Positions 35,455 to 45,570 of a DNA stretch of 64,000 nucleotides are shown one piece after another. The position numbers were made by a program, and so were the translations under genes. The stretch is from Falsirhodobacter xinxiangensis (GTDB taxonomy: Bacteria; Pseudomonadota; Alphaproteobacteria; Rhodobacterales; Rhodobacteraceae): contig NZ_SMYN01000007.1 in NCBI RefSeq assembly GCF_004959935.1, positions 62,001 through 126,000 of the forward strand, read 5' to 3'. The notes under the pieces are model-generated. The model had not been told where the DNA came from. It ran no database searches and worked only from the letters and a program-made list of their open reading frames with translations. Numbering within the stretch: position 1 is the stretch's first letter; every line of letters begins with the position of its first letter.

Positions 35455-36747
35455 ATGACGATGTTCAGGAAAGTGGTGATCGGCGCGGGACTTGCGCTGT
35501 CGATGGGCGCGGCGCAGGCGCAGACCGCCCCAGAGGGGGAGCCGATCAAGATCGGCGTCCTGCATTCGCTGTCGGGCACGATGGCGATTTCGGAGACGAC
35601 GCTGAAGGACACGGTCCTGATGCTGGTCGACCGGCAGAACAAGGCAGGCGGCGTTCTTGGCCGCCCGCTGGAGGCGGTGGTCGTCGATCCGGCCTCCGAC
35701 TGGCCGCTGTTCGCCGAAAAAGCGCGCGAGTTGCTGACCGTGTCGGATGTGGACGTGATCTTCGGCGCGTGGACCAGCGTCAGCCGCAAATCCGTCCTGC
35801 CGGTGCTGGAGGAACTGAACGGGCTGATGTTCTATCCCGTGCAATACGAGGGCGAGGAATCGTCCAAGAACGTCTTCTATACCGGCGCGGCCCCGAACCA
35901 GCAGGCGATCCCGGCGGTGGATTACATGATGGAGGAACTGGGGGTCGAGAAATTCGCGCTTCTGGGCACCGACTACGTCTATCCGCGCACGACGAACAAC
36001 ATCCTTGCGTCTTACCTTGGCGACAAGGGCGTGGCGGAGGGCGACATCTTCGTCAACTACACCCCCTTCGGCCAGTCGGACTGGTCCAAGATCGTCGCCG
36101 ACGTGGTGGCGCTTGGGGCTGACGGGAAACAGGTCGGCGTCATCTCCACCATCAACGGGGATGCCAATATCGGCTTCTACAAGGAACTGGCGGCGGCGGG
36201 CGTGTCGGCCGAGGATCTGCCGGTCATCGCGTTTTCCGTGGGCGAGGAGGAGTTGTCCGGCCTCGATACCGCGCACCTTGTCGGGCATCTGGCGGCGTGG
36301 AACTACTTCGAATCCGCCGACACCCCCGAAAACACCGCCTTCATCGAGGAATGGCATGCCTTCACCGGCGACGCGAACCGCGTGACGAACGACCCGATGG
36401 AAGCGACGATGATCGGCTTCACCATGTGGACGCAGGCGGTCGAAAAGGCCGGCACCACCGACGTCGATGCCGTGCGCGAGGCGATGTATGGCCAGGAAGT
36501 GCCGAACCTGACCGGCGGCACCGCGACCATGCTGCCCAACCACCACCTGACGAAGCCGGTGCTGATCGGAGAGATCAGGGCCGACGGCCAGTTCGACATC
36601 ATCAGCCAGACCGAACCTGTGCCGGGCGACGCATGGACCGACTTCCTGCCGGACTCGGCGGTGCTGGAATCGGATTGGGCAGAGCTGGACTGCGGGATGT
36701 ATAACATCCAGACCAAGACCTGCATCCAGCAGAAGTCGAACTACTGA
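35455..36747 (+). CDS. urtA: Urea ABC transporter substrate-binding protein UrtA
   Basis: A 430-residue branched-chain-amino-acid-type binding protein of the urea subgroup. Signal peptide: MTMFRKVVIGAGLALSMGAA cut after QAQ. Diagnostic stretches are IKIGVLHSLSGTMAISETTL, FYPVQYEGEESSKNVFYTGA, GTDYVYPRTTNNI, STINGDANIGFYKELAAAG and FSVGEEELSG. It delivers urea to UrtBC. The start could be 35455 or 35461. It leads an operon that runs without real gaps into urease genes. Confidence 0.95.
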   Translation: MTMFRKVVIGAGLALSMGAAQAQTAPEGEPIKIGVLHSLSGTMAISETTLKDTVLMLVDRQNKAGGVLGRPLEAVVVDPASDWPLFAEKARELLTVSDVDVIFGAWTSVSRKSVLPVLEELNGLMFYPVQYEGEESSKNVFYTGAAPNQQAIPAVDYMMEELGVEKFALLGTDYVYPRTTNNILASYLGDKGVAEGDIFVNYTPFGQSDWSKIVADVVALGADGKQVGVISTINGDANIGFYKELAAAGVSAEDLPVIAFSVGEEELSGLDTAHLVGHLAAWNYFESADTPENTAFIEEWHAFTGDANRVTNDPMEATMIGFTMWTQAVEKAGTTDVDAVREAMYGQEVPNLTGGTATMLPNHHLTKPVLIGEIRADGQFDIISQTEPVPGDAWTDFLPDSAVLESDWAELDCGMYNIQTKTCIQQKSNY

Positions 36748-36753
36748 CGGCGG

Positions 36754-38646
36754 ATGCGGGGAATGATGCGCTTCCTTCTGCTGGCGCTGGTGCTGGCACT
36801 GCCCGCCCACGCGCAGGATGCGGCCGCGGTGCTGGACACCTACCGCGATCAGGTGGAGCGCCCCTCGCGCACCACCATCGCGCCGGTGATCGAGGCGCTG
36901 GCGACCAGCGGCGATCCGGCGGCGGCGACCGTTCTGGCCGCATGGGCCGACCGTCGGCTGGCCGTGATGGACGATGGCACCTTCGTCATCATGGACGGCG
37001 ATGCCCTGTCGGACCTTGCCGGACAGCCGGTGGAGGGGGAGGCGCAGCCGCTGCGACCGAATGCGGGGGTGCGGGGGCTGATCGCCTCGGCCCTCGTGCC
37101 GTTCCAGCTGACCGATCCCGACCCCGCAGCAAGGGGCGCGGCCCGCGACGCGATAGCCCGCAATCCCGCGCCCGAACATCTGCCCGCCATCCGCGGGGCG
37201 CTTGCCCGCGCCGCCGATCCTTCGCTTTCGCGGCTTGAACGGCTGCTGACGCTGCGCTTCGATCCCGATCCCGCCGCGCGTGTCGCCGCGATCGAGAGCT
37301 TTGGCGCGGACCAGTCCATGGACCTGCGTGCCGCGCTGAACCCGCTGCTGGCGACGACACGCGTTGCCACCCTCGGCCCGCCCGAGGGGAACGTCGCCCG
37401 CGAAATCCCCGTATCCGAACTGGGGCGCGAGGGGGCGTATGATCTGCTGGTCTCTGCGGGCCTTGCCCCCGCAAGGCTGACGCGCGACGCGGCGCAGGCG
37501 GCGCTGGTCGCCAATATCGCGGACGGGCAGGTCGCAGGCATCGCCGTTGCCAGCCTGAATACCCAAGCCGCCCGCGACGACGCCTATTCCGCGCTGGAGG
37601 CGGCAGGCACCGTTCCCCCCGCCGCAACCGAGGACGAGGTGGACGCGGCCCTCGATTCCGCCACCTTCGCCGATGTCTATGCCGAGCCGAACGCCGATGT
37701 CACCGACGCCGCCCGTGCGGCGCTGAACGGCATTGCGACGCGGGTGGGCGCGATGCAGGCGGCGGATCTGGCGCTGGATGCGCTGTCGCTGGCGTCGATC
37801 TATTTCCTTGCCGCCATCGGCCTTGCGATCACCTTCGGCGTGATGCGGGTCATCAACATGGCGCATGGCGAATTCATCATGATGGGCGCCTATACCGGTT
37901 ATGCCGTGCAGCAGGTCGTGCCCGATTATACCCTGTCGCTGGTGGTCGCGCTGCCGCTGGCCTTCCTCGTGACTTTCGCCGCAGGCGTCGCGCTGGAGCG
38001 GCTGGTGATCCGGCACCTGTATAAACGCCCGCTGGAGACGCTGCTGGCGACCTTCGGCGTGTCGATCATGCTGCAACAACTGGCCAAGAACATCTTCGGC
38101 ACGCAGGCCCGCCCGCTGACCGCGCCCGATTGGCTGTCGGGATCGCTGGTCATCAATGATCTCGTGCAGGTCAGCATGATCCGTGTCGCGATCTTCGTGC
38201 TCGCGCTGCTGTTCCTCGGGCTTTACCTGTTCATCATGCGCCGCACCCGGCTGGGGCTGGAGGTGCGGGCCGTGCAGCAGAATCCCACCATGGCGGCATC
38301 GATGGGCATCTCGCCCGGACGGATCAACATGCTGGCCTTCGGCCTCGGCTCCGGCATCGCCGGGATCGCGGGTGTCGCCATCGGCCTGTTCGCGCAGGTC
38401 ACCTCGGAACTGGGGCAGCAATACATCGTGCAAAGCTTCATGACCGTGGTCGTGGGCGGCGTCGGGTCGATCTTCGGCACGCTGGCCGGGGCCGCGCTGA
38501 TCGGGTTCCTGCAAAAGGGGATCGAGTGGTTGAACCCGTCCAACACGCTGGCGGCGCAGACCTACATGATCCTGTTCATCATCATTTTCATCCAGTTCCG
38601 GCCAAGGGGCATCATCGCCCTGAAGGGCCGCGCGGCGGGGGACTGA
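36754..38646 (+). CDS. urtB: Urea ABC transporter permease UrtB
   Basis: A 630-residue permease with the long N-terminal extension that marks UrtB. After a signal-like segment (MRGMMRFLLLALVLALPAHA), residues about 21-330 form a periplasmic, helical HEAT-like region. The LivH-type membrane domain follows (FGVMRVINMAHGEFIMMGAY, ERLVIRHLYKRPLETLLATF, GGVGSIFGTLAGAALIGFLQ). Starts at 36763 or 36766 are possible. It forms the channel with UrtC. Confidence 0.94.
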   Translation: MRGMMRFLLLALVLALPAHAQDAAAVLDTYRDQVERPSRTTIAPVIEALATSGDPAAATVLAAWADRRLAVMDDGTFVIMDGDALSDLAGQPVEGEAQPLRPNAGVRGLIASALVPFQLTDPDPAARGAARDAIARNPAPEHLPAIRGALARAADPSLSRLERLLTLRFDPDPAARVAAIESFGADQSMDLRAALNPLLATTRVATLGPPEGNVAREIPVSELGREGAYDLLVSAGLAPARLTRDAAQAALVANIADGQVAGIAVASLNTQAARDDAYSALEAAGTVPPAATEDEVDAALDSATFADVYAEPNADVTDAARAALNGIATRVGAMQAADLALDALSLASIYFLAAIGLAITFGVMRVINMAHGEFIMMGAYTGYAVQQVVPDYTLSLVVALPLAFLVTFAAGVALERLVIRHLYKRPLETLLATFGVSIMLQQLAKNIFGTQARPLTAPDWLSGSLVINDLVQVSMIRVAIFVLALLFLGLYLFIMRRTRLGLEVRAVQQNPTMAASMGISPGRINMLAFGLGSGIAGIAGVAIGLFAQVTSELGQQYIVQSFMTVVVGGVGSIFGTLAGAALIGFLQKGIEWLNPSNTLAAQTYMILFIIIFIQFRPRGIIALKGRAAGD

Positions 38647-38647
38647 C

Positions 38648-39760
38648 ATGCGCCGTTCGACTGTGATCTTCATCGCCGCGCTCGCCGTCTTTGTCGCCGT
38701 GATCACGGTGATGGCGGGGGCGGGGATGATCTCCACCTCTTTCGTCAAGACGCTTGGGATGACCTTGTGCCTGTGCCTTGCCGCCGTGGCGATGGATCTG
38801 GTCTGGGGCTATGCCGGCATCCTGTCCCTTGGGCACATGGCGTTCTTTGCGCTTGGCGGTTACATGATCGGGATGTGGCTGATGTATGCCCGGACCGAGG
38901 CGATCGTGATCGAGGCGCTGTCCGGCCAGCCCCTTCCTGCCACGCCCGAGGAGATACGGCAGGGCATCGGCAACCAGATCTTCGGCGTCATCGGCACTTC
39001 GGACATTCCGTGGGTCTGGGGGTTCGCACACAGCCTGCCGCTGCAACTGCTGCTGGTGGTGCTGGTGCCGGGCGTGCTGGCAGGGCTGTTTGCGTGGCTG
39101 GCGTTCCGCAGCCGGGTGACGGGCGTGTATCTGTCGATCCTGACGCAGGCCGGAACGCTGGCACTGGCGCTGCATCTGTTCCAGAACGACAGCGGGCTGC
39201 GCGGCAATAACGGGCTGTCGGGGCTGCAGAACCTGCCGGGGGTGTCTGCCTCGCAGGATGCGACGTCGTTGTGGCTGTTCTGGGCCTCGGCGCTGGCGCT
39301 GGCCGCGGGGTATCTGCTGGCGGCCTGGGTGGTGGGCGGCAAGTTCGGGTCGGTCATCCGCGCGATCCGCGACGATGAACAGCGGGTGCGCTTCCTCGGC
39401 TATCCGGTGGAGGGGTTCAAGCTGTTCGTCTTCACCCTGACCGCCGTGATCGCCGCCATCGCGGGGGCGCTGTATTACCCGCAGGCCGGGATCATCAACC
39501 CGGCGGAAATGATGCCCATCGCCTCGATCTATCTTGCCGTCTGGGTCGCGATCGGGGGCAGGGGGCGGCTGTATGGCGCGGTGATCGGGGCGGCGGTCGT
39601 CTCGCTCCTGTCGTCGTGGTTCACCGGGGGGCGGGCGCCGTCCATCCCGCTGGGCTTCTATACCATCGACTGGGTGGATTGGTGGCAGGTGCTTCTGGGC
39701 CTTGTGTTCGTGCTGGTCACGCTGCTGGCACCCCGCGGCATCGGGGGGCTGTTCAAATGA
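38648..39760 (+). CDS. urtC: Urea ABC transporter permease UrtC
   Basis: A 370-residue LivM-type permease. Typical segments are AMDLVWGYAGILSLGHMAFF, FRSRVTGVYLSILTQAGTLA, NNGLSGLQNLPGV and IRAIRDDEQRVRFLGYPVEG. It begins one base after urtB and overlaps urtD by four bases. With UrtB it makes the urea channel in the inner membrane. Confidence 0.95.
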   Translation: MRRSTVIFIAALAVFVAVITVMAGAGMISTSFVKTLGMTLCLCLAAVAMDLVWGYAGILSLGHMAFFALGGYMIGMWLMYARTEAIVIEALSGQPLPATPEEIRQGIGNQIFGVIGTSDIPWVWGFAHSLPLQLLLVVLVPGVLAGLFAWLAFRSRVTGVYLSILTQAGTLALALHLFQNDSGLRGNNGLSGLQNLPGVSASQDATSLWLFWASALALAAGYLLAAWVVGGKFGSVIRAIRDDEQRVRFLGYPVEGFKLFVFTLTAVIAAIAGALYYPQAGIINPAEMMPIASIYLAVWVAIGGRGRLYGAVIGAAVVSLLSSWFTGGRAPSIPLGFYTIDWVDWWQVLLGLVFVLVTLLAPRGIGGLFK

Positions 39761-40500
39761 GCGCATTGCTGGAGGTGCGCGGCATTTCCGTCAGCTTCGA
39801 CGGGTTCCGCGCGATCAACAACCTGTCCTTCGCCATCGGGGCGGCGGAACTGCGGGCGGTGATCGGCCCGAACGGCGCAGGCAAGACGACGTTCATGGAC
39901 ATCGTGACCGGCAAGACCCGGCCCGACAGCGGCGATGTGATCTTCGGCGACCCGCCCCGGTCCCTTCTGCGGATGACCGAGGCGCAGATCGCCCGCGCAG
40001 GCGTCGGGCGCAAGTTCCAGCGCCCCACGGTGTTCGAAGATCAGACCGTCGGCGCCAACCTGATGATGGCCCTGCGCGCGCCCCGCAACCCCTTTGCCGT
40101 GCTGCGGTTTCGCGCGACGGACGGCCACCACGCCCGCGTCGTGGAACTGGCGGCCGAGGTCGGCCTTGCCGACCATCTGCACCGCATCGCGGGAGAGCTG
40201 TCGCACGGCCAGAAGCAGTGGCTGGAGATCGGGATGCTGCTGGCGCAGGAACCGCGCCTTCTGCTGGTGGACGAACCGGCGGCGGGCATGACGCTGGCGG
40301 AACGCGAACATACCACGACCCTGCTGACCCGTCTGGCGCAGACCCGCGCCGTGGTGGTGGTCGAACACGATATGGAATTCGTGCGCCGGCTGGATTGCCG
40401 CGTGACCGTCTTGCACGAAGGGGCGGTGCTGGCCGAAGGCTCGCTTGATCACGTCACCGCCGACCGGCAGGTGATCGACGTCTATCTGGGGCGCGGATGA
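39757..40500 (+). CDS. urtD: Urea ABC transporter ATPase UrtD
   Basis: A 247-residue LivG-type ATPase with Walker A GPNGAGKTT, signature LSHGQKQWLEIG and Walker B LLLVDEPAAGMT. The LSHGQ form of the signature and the phrase VTGKTRPDSGDVIFG fit UrtD. The ATG at 39757 overlaps the urtC stop (ATGA). Confidence 0.95.
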   Translation: MSALLEVRGISVSFDGFRAINNLSFAIGAAELRAVIGPNGAGKTTFMDIVTGKTRPDSGDVIFGDPPRSLLRMTEAQIARAGVGRKFQRPTVFEDQTVGANLMMALRAPRNPFAVLRFRATDGHHARVVELAAEVGLADHLHRIAGELSHGQKQWLEIGMLLAQEPRLLLVDEPAAGMTLAEREHTTTLLTRLAQTRAVVVVEHDMEFVRRLDCRVTVLHEGAVLAEGSLDHVTADRQVIDVYLGRG

Positions 40501-41192
40501 TGCTGAAAGTCGAAAACCTGACCCTGCATTACGGCGGCAGCCAGATCCTGCACGGCATCGACATGGAGGCGCGGGTGGGCGAGGTCACCTGCGTCATGGG
40601 CAATAACGGCATGGGCAAGACATCCTTGCTGAAGGCCATCGCGGGGACGCATCCGCGTTCGGGTGGCAAGGTGACGCTGGACGGCGAGGATCTGGGCGTG
40701 CTGCGCCCCGAGGCGCTGGCCCGCAAGGGCGTCGCCGTCGTTCCGCAGGGGCGGATGATCTTTCCCCTGCTGACCGTGACGGAAAACCTGCAAACGGCCT
40801 TCGCCACCCGCCCCAAACCCCATGTCATCCCCGAGGAGGTGTATGAGCTGTTCCCCGTCCTGCGCGACATGGCGAATCGGCGCGGCGGCGATCTGTCCGG
40901 CGGGCAGCAGCAGCAGCTTGCCATCGCGCGGGCGATGATCATGCGGCCGAAACTCTTGCTGCTGGACGAACCGACCGAGGGGATTCAGCCCAACATCATC
41001 CAGCAGATCGGCCGGGTCATCCGGCTGCTGCGCGACCGGGGCGACCTCGCCATCGTGCTGGTGGAACAGTATTTCGACTTCGCCTACGACCTTGCCGACC
41101 GGGTGTATATCCTCAAACGCGGCGCGGTGGATGTGGCGGGGATGCGCGACGATCTGGGGCGCGAGCGCATGAAGGCCGCGGTGTCCGTGTGA
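40497..41192 (+). CDS. urtE: Urea ABC transporter ATPase UrtE
   Basis: A 231-residue LivF-type ATPase with Walker A GNNGMGKTS, signature LSGGQQQQLAIAR and Walker B LLLLDEPTEGIQPNII, the last typical of UrtE. Its start overlaps the urtD stop; a second ATG is at 40500. Its stop overlaps the ureD start, tying urea import to urease synthesis in one transcript. Confidence 0.95.
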   Translation: MMLKVENLTLHYGGSQILHGIDMEARVGEVTCVMGNNGMGKTSLLKAIAGTHPRSGGKVTLDGEDLGVLRPEALARKGVAVVPQGRMIFPLLTVTENLQTAFATRPKPHVIPEEVYELFPVLRDMANRRGGDLSGGQQQQLAIARAMIMRPKLLLLDEPTEGIQPNIIQQIGRVIRLLRDRGDLAIVLVEQYFDFAYDLADRVYILKRGAVDVAGMRDDLGRERMKAAVSV

Positions 41193-41977
41193 CGATGCTG
41201 CTGGAACGAAGCTGCGGTGCCGCCCATGCGGCGCTTGCGTCAAAAGGCGGGCGGATGCGGCTGACGGACCTGCGCCAGCAGGGATCGGCCAAGGCGATCC
41301 TGCCGCGCGTGGACGGCGCGCCGGAGGTGGTGTTCCTGAACACCTCGGGCGGGCTGACGGGCGGCGACCGGCTGGACCTTTCGCTGGACGTCCGGGGCCG
41401 CGCGGTTGGAACGACCCAGACGGCGGAGCGGGCCTATGATGCGGGCGGCGGCATCGCGACGGTGCGGGTGACGCACCGGGTGGACGGCTGGCTGGACTGG
41501 CTGCCGCAGGAAACGATCCTTTACGACCGGGCGCGGGTGGACCGGGTCACGCGGATCGACCTTGCCCCCGGCGCGGGATGCCTGATGCTGGAGATGCTGG
41601 TCCTTGGCCGCGCCGCGATGGGAGAGCAGGTGCGCTCGCTGCACCTGTCCGACCGGCGCGAGGTGTGGCGGGACGGGCGACCCGCGCTGCTGGAATGGCT
41701 GCGGCTGGACGAGGCGGCGCTGGACGCGGGGCCTGCGGGGCTGGCGGGATCGCGGGCGATCGCGACGCTTGCAATGGTCGGACCGGGCGCCGAAGATACG
41801 CTGGCGCGGGCGCGCGCCGCGCTTGGGGATGACGGGGTGGAGGCTGCGGCCTCGGCCTTCGACGGCAAGATGGTGGTGCGGATGCGGGCCGGGGACGGCT
41901 GGCCGCTGCGACGGCAGGTGGCGCGGCTGCTGCGGGCCTTGCGCGACGCGGCCCTGCCAAGGGTCTGGCAGATATGA
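41189..41977 (+). CDS. ureD: Urease accessory protein UreD
   Basis: A 262-residue UreD/UreH with [43 protein letters not shown] and [19 protein letters not shown]. UreD binds apo-urease and, with UreF and UreG, helps load the two nickel ions. The start is a GTG at 41189 overlapping the urtE stop; an ATG at 41195 is an equal option. Confidence 0.93.
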   Translation: MTMLLERSCGAAHAALASKGGRMRLTDLRQQGSAKAILPRVDGAPEVVFLNTSGGLTGGDRLDLSLDVRGRAVGTTQTAERAYDAGGGIATVRVTHRVDGWLDWLPQETILYDRARVDRVTRIDLAPGAGCLMLEMLVLGRAAMGEQVRSLHLSDRREVWRDGRPALLEWLRLDEAALDAGPAGLAGSRAIATLAMVGPGAEDTLARARAALGDDGVEAAASAFDGKMVVRMRAGDGWPLRRQVARLLRALRDAALPRVWQI

Positions 41978-41987
41978 AGGAAGCGAG

Positions 41988-42290
41988 ATGAACCTGAGCC
42001 CGAGGGAACGCGACAAGCTGATGGTCAGCCTTGCCGCCATGGTGGCACGCGGGCGGCTGGAACGCGGGGTGCGCCTGAACCACCCCGAGGCGATGGCCCT
42101 GATCACCGATTTCGTCGTCGAGGGCGCGCGCGACGGGCGCTCCGTCGCCGATCTGATGGAGGCGGGCGCGCATGTGATCACCGCCGACCAGTGCATGCCC
42201 GGCATCCCCGAGATGATCCACGCCATTCAGGTCGAGGCGACCTTCCCCGACGGCACCAAGCTTGTCACCGTCCACCACCCCATCCGCTGA
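41988..42290 (+). CDS. ureA: Urease gamma subunit
   Basis: A 100-residue protein of standard length for Ure[61 protein letters not shown] and the terminal TVHHPIR. It forms the structural base of the (UreABC)3 urease, which hydrolyses urea to ammonia and carbamate. A GAAGGAAGCGAG ribosome binding site precedes the ATG at 41988, ten bases after ureD. Confidence 0.97.
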   Translation: MNLSPRERDKLMVSLAAMVARGRLERGVRLNHPEAMALITDFVVEGARDGRSVADLMEAGAHVITADQCMPGIPEMIHAIQVEATFPDGTKLVTVHHPIR

Positions 42291-42299
42291 GGCTTTCCG

Positions 42300-42350
42300 A
42301 TGAAATACCCGACCGCCGTTCTGATCCCGCCGCCGGCGGTGTTCGCATGA
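42300..42350 (+). CDS. 16-residue open frame between ureA and ureB
   Basis: ATG at 42300 opens a frame for [16 protein letters not shown] that ends in TGA at 42348-42350, overlapping the ureB start (ATGA). GAGG lies 8 bases upstream. It could be a coupling mini-cistron that delivers ribosomes to ureB, whose own Shine-Dalgarno is weak, or the remnant of the extra gene that some alphaproteobacteria carry at this place. It is too short to judge as a protein. Confidence 0.3.
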   Translation: MKYPTAVLIPPPAVFA

Positions 42351-42661
42351 TCCCCGGAGAGGTCTTTCCCGCCCCCGGCACCATCGCGCTGAACGAAGGT
42401 GCCCCCGCAATCACGATCATGGTCGCGAATACCGGCGACCGCCCGGTTCAGGTCGGCTCGCATTACCATTTCGCGGAAACCAATCCTGGGCTGGAGTTCG
42501 ACCGCGCCGCCGCCCGCGGCCACCGGCTGGACATCGCCGCCGGAACCGCCGTGCGGTTCGAGCCGGGGCAGCGGCGCGAGGTGCAGCTGGTCCCGCTGCT
42601 GGGCGATCGGCAGGTCTGGGGCTTCAACGGTCAGGTGATGGGGGCGCTCGATGCCGGTTGA
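42347..42661 (+). CDS. ureB: Urease beta subunit
   Basis: A 104-residue UreB, beginning [20 protein letters not shown] and containing [40 protein letters not shown] and [18 protein letters not shown]. The length and motifs are standard for a bacterial three-subunit urease. Its last 11 bases overlap the ureC start. Confidence 0.97.
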   Translation: MIPGEVFPAPGTIALNEGAPAITIMVANTGDRPVQVGSHYHFAETNPGLEFDRAAARGHRLDIAAGTAVRFEPGQRREVQLVPLLGDRQVWGFNGQVMGALDAG

Positions 42662-44345
42662 GATTTCGCGCAGCACCTATGCCGCCATGTTCGGCCCGAC
42701 CACGGGCGACCGCGTCCGACTTGGCGATACCGACCTGATCATCGAGGTTGAACGCGACCTGACCACCTATGGCGAGGAGGTCAAGTTCGGCGGCGGCAAG
42801 GTAATCCGCGACGGGATGGGCCAAAGCCAGATCACGCGCGCGGGCGGCGCGGTGGACACCGTCATCACCAATGCGCTGATCGTGGACCATTCGGGCATCT
42901 ACAAGGCCGATGTCGGTCTGCGGGACGGGCTGATCCACAAGATCGGCAAGGCCGGGAACCCCGACACCCAGCCGGGCGTCGATGTCGTCATCGGCCCGGG
43001 GACCGAGGTGATCGCGGGCGAGGGCAAGATCCTGACGGCAGGCGGGATGGACAGCCACATCCACTATATCTGCCCCGAGCAGATCGACCACGCGCTGCAT
43101 TCCGGCATGACGACGATGCTGGGCGGCGGGACGGGGCCGGCGCATGGCACGCTGGCGACCACGGTGACGCCGGGGCCGTGGCACATCGCGCGGATGCTGA
43201 TGGCGGCGGATGCGTTCCCGATGAACCTCGCCTTCACCGGCAAAGGCAATGCCAGCCGCCCCGAGGGATTGGAGGAGCAGATCCGCGCCGGGGTCGTGGG
43301 CCTGAAGCTGCACGAGGATTGGGGCACCACCCCCGCCGCCATCGACTGCTGCCTGACCGTGGCGGACGCGATGGATGTGCAAGTGATGATCCACACCGAC
43401 ACGCTGAACGAATCCGGCTTTGTCGAAAACACGCTGGCCGCCATCAAGGGCCGCACGATCCACGCCTTCCACACCGAAGGGGCGGGGGGCGGCCATGCGC
43501 CCGACATCCTGAAGGTGGTGGGGTCTGCCAATATCATCCCCAGTTCCACCAACCCCACCATGCCCTACACCCGCAACACGGTGGAGGAGCATCTGGACAT
43601 GCTGATGGTGTGCCATCACCTCGACCGATCCATCCCCGAGGATGTGGCCTTCGCCGAAAGCCGCATCCGGCGCGAGACGATCGCGGCGGAAGACATCCTG
43701 CACGACATGGGCGCGCTGTCGATCCTGTCATCCGACAGTCAGGCGATGGGCCGGGTGGGCGAGGTCATCACCCGCACATGGCAGACCGCGCACAAGATGA
43801 AGCTGCAACGCGGCGCCGAGGGGCCGAACGACAACGCCCGCGTGCGCCGCTTCATCGCGAAATACACGATCAACCCTGCGATCTGCCACGGGATCTCGCA
43901 GCACATCGGCAGCATCGAGGAAGGCAAACGCGCCGATCTGGTGCTGTGGTCGCCGGCCTTCTTCGGCACCAAGCCGGAAATGGTGCTGCTGGGCGGGATG
44001 ATCGCGGTGGCGCAGATGGGCGATCCGAACGGGTCGATCCCGGCGATGCCCTTCTATTCGCGCCCGATGTTCGGGGCCTATGGCGGGGCGCGGACGGCGT
44101 CTTCGGTCACGTTCGTATCGGGGGCGGCGATGGAGGATGACGTGCGCGGCAAGCTGGGGCTGCAGAAGCAGACGGTTCCGGTCATCGGCACGCGCGGCAT
44201 CGGCAAGGCCGACATGATCCTGAACAATGCCCGCCCCGAGATTTCGGTGAACCCCGAAACCTATGAGGTGCGTGCGGATGGCGAAATCCTGACCTGCGAG
44301 CCGCTGGCCGAGCTTCCTTTGGCGCAGCGGTATTTCCTCTACTGA
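42651..44345 (+). CDS. ureC: Urease alpha subunit (catalytic)
   Basis: A 564-residue amidohydrolase. Nickel ligands are in place: H136 and H138 in DSHIHYI, the carbamylated lysine K219 in GLKLHEDWG, further ligands in MIHTDTLNE and [15 protein letters not shown], and the aspartate in [11 protein letters not shown]. The flap sequence [20 protein letters not shown], with its catalytic histidine, is intact. The enzyme is cytoplasmic. The stop codon overlaps by seven bases with the end of ureG on the opposite strand. Confidence 0.97.
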   Translation: MPVEISRSTYAAMFGPTTGDRVRLGDTDLIIEVERDLTTYGEEVKFGGGKVIRDGMGQSQITRAGGAVDTVITNALIVDHSGIYKADVGLRDGLIHKIGKAGNPDTQPGVDVVIGPGTEVIAGEGKILTAGGMDSHIHYICPEQIDHALHSGMTTMLGGGTGPAHGTLATTVTPGPWHIARMLMAADAFPMNLAFTGKGNASRPEGLEEQIRAGVVGLKLHEDWGTTPAAIDCCLTVADAMDVQVMIHTDTLNESGFVENTLAAIKGRTIHAFHTEGAGGGHAPDILKVVGSANIIPSSTNPTMPYTRNTVEEHLDMLMVCHHLDRSIPEDVAFAESRIRRETIAAEDILHDMGALSILSSDSQAMGRVGEVITRTWQTAHKMKLQRGAEGPNDNARVRRFIAKYTINPAICHGISQHIGSIEEGKRADLVLWSPAFFGTKPEMVLLGGMIAVAQMGDPNGSIPAMPFYSRPMFGAYGGARTASSVTFVSGAAMEDDVRGKLGLQKQTVPVIGTRGIGKADMILNNARPEISVNPETYEVRADGEILTCEPLAELPLAQRYFLY

Positions 44346-44953
44346 AGGGTCAGCCCACCCTCGCGGCAGAGGAAGTCGATGATGGCGTCCATCCCCTCGG
44401 CCTGACGCAGCTTTGCCATGACATAGGGCCGCGCCCCGCGTGCGGTCCGGGTGTCCTGCTCCAGCAGCGCCAGATCGACGCCGACATGGGGGGCAAGGTC
44501 GGTCTTGTTCACCACCAGCAGATCGGACCGCGTGACCCCCGGACCCCGTTTGCGCGGAATGTCCTGCCCCGCCGCCGTGTCGATGACATAGATCGTCAGA
44601 TCCGCCAGCTCCGGCGAAAAGGTCGCCGCGAGGTTGTCGCCCCCGGATTCGATCAGCACCAGATCCAGATCGGGGAAGCTGCGGCGCAGGTCCGCGATGG
44701 CGGCAAGGTTGATCGAGGCATCCTCGCGGATCGCGGTATGGGGGCAGCCGCCGGTTTCCACGCCGCGAATGCGTTCGGACGGCAGGACCTGCGCGCGCAT
44801 CAGATAATCCGCATCCTCGCGCGTATAGATGTCGTTGGTGACGACGGCCATGGAACAGCGATCCGCCAGCGCGGCGCACAGCTTTTCGGTCAGCGTCGTC
44901 TTGCCGACGCCGACAGGGCCGCCGATGCCGATGCGAAGGGGTCCGTTGCTCAT
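44339..44953 (-). CDS. ureG: Urease accessory GTPase UreG
   Basis: A 204-residue SIMIBI GTPase with P-loop [23 protein letters not shown], the metal-binding CPH motif in [15 protein letters not shown], and [10 protein letters not shown] (guanine specificity). UreG carries nickel and uses GTP hydrolysis to drive urease activation. Its start overlaps the ureF stop by four bases. It is transcribed towards ureC and the two genes overlap tail to tail. Confidence 0.96.
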   Translation of the reverse strand: MSNGPLRIGIGGPVGVGKTTLTEKLCAALADRCSMAVVTNDIYTREDADYLMRAQVLPSERIRGVETGGCPHTAIREDASINLAAIADLRRSFPDLDLVLIESGGDNLAATFSPELADLTIYVIDTAAGQDIPRKRGPGVTRSDLLVVNKTDLAPHVGVDLALLEQDTRTARGARPYVMAKLRQAEGMDAIIDFLCREGGLTLQ

Positions 44954-45570
44954 GTCTTGAATATCCTGACGTCGAGTGTTTCGTGGCGCATGGCCGCAAG
45001 GTCGCCCGCGACGGCGGCGGATGCAATGGCGTCCAGCGGGGCGATGGCCGCCCGCGCCGCCAGATCGGCGATCAGCGGGTGCAGCGCGTCCAGCACCCGT
45101 TGCCCCTGCGTCTGGCCCAGCGGCACGAAGCGCGTGGCGCAGGCGGTCAGGTTCGCGGCGAAGGCATGCAGGAACAGCGCCACCAACTGTTCGGTTTGCA
45201 GATCCAGCCCCCGCGACGCCGTGCCGACCGCCAGCGGCAACGGGCCTGCGTCCACCGGCACCCCAAGCGCGGTGACGGTGGCGGCAAAGGCCGCGCCCTG
45301 TTCCTCTGTCTCGCGCAGACGCTCGGCCGAGGGGGCGAGGGCGCGGGCGACATCGCACAGGTCCGCGCCGCCCCGCGCATGGGCCAGCAGCACCGCGTCG
45401 GACCAGCCCGCCCCGAGGCGCAGCACGTCCGCGATCCACGCCTGAGTGGTGGCCGCGTCATGCACCGCGCCGTCGGCGATCGCCTGTTCCAACCCGTGCG
45501 AATAGGCATAGCCCCCGGTCGGAAAGGCCGGGGACAGCCATTGCACCAGTTTCAGAAGGTCAGTGGGCAT
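44950..45570 (-). CDS. ureF: Urease accessory protein UreF
   Basis: A 206-residue helical UreF with [20 protein letters not shown], a [20 protein letters not shown] region and the conserved C-terminal [14 protein letters not shown]. UreF bridges UreD and UreG in the activation complex. I chose the ATG at 45570; it overlaps ureE by 11 bases. Confidence 0.94.
   Translation of the reverse strand: MPTDLLKLVQWLSPAFPTGGYAYSHGLEQAIADGAVHDAATTQAWIADVLRLGAGWSDAVLLAHARGGADLCDVARALAPSAERLRETEEQGAAFAATVTALGVPVDAGPLPLAVGTASRGLDLQTEQLVALFLHAFAANLTACATRFVPLGQTQGQRVLDALHPLIADLAARAAIAPLDAIASAAVAGDLAAMRHETLDVRIFKT

Noticed and set aside
35317-38748. 1143-codon minus-strand frame opposite urtA and urtB
   Set aside because: It runs antisense across two certain genes and has shadow composition. 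The length results from high GC content.
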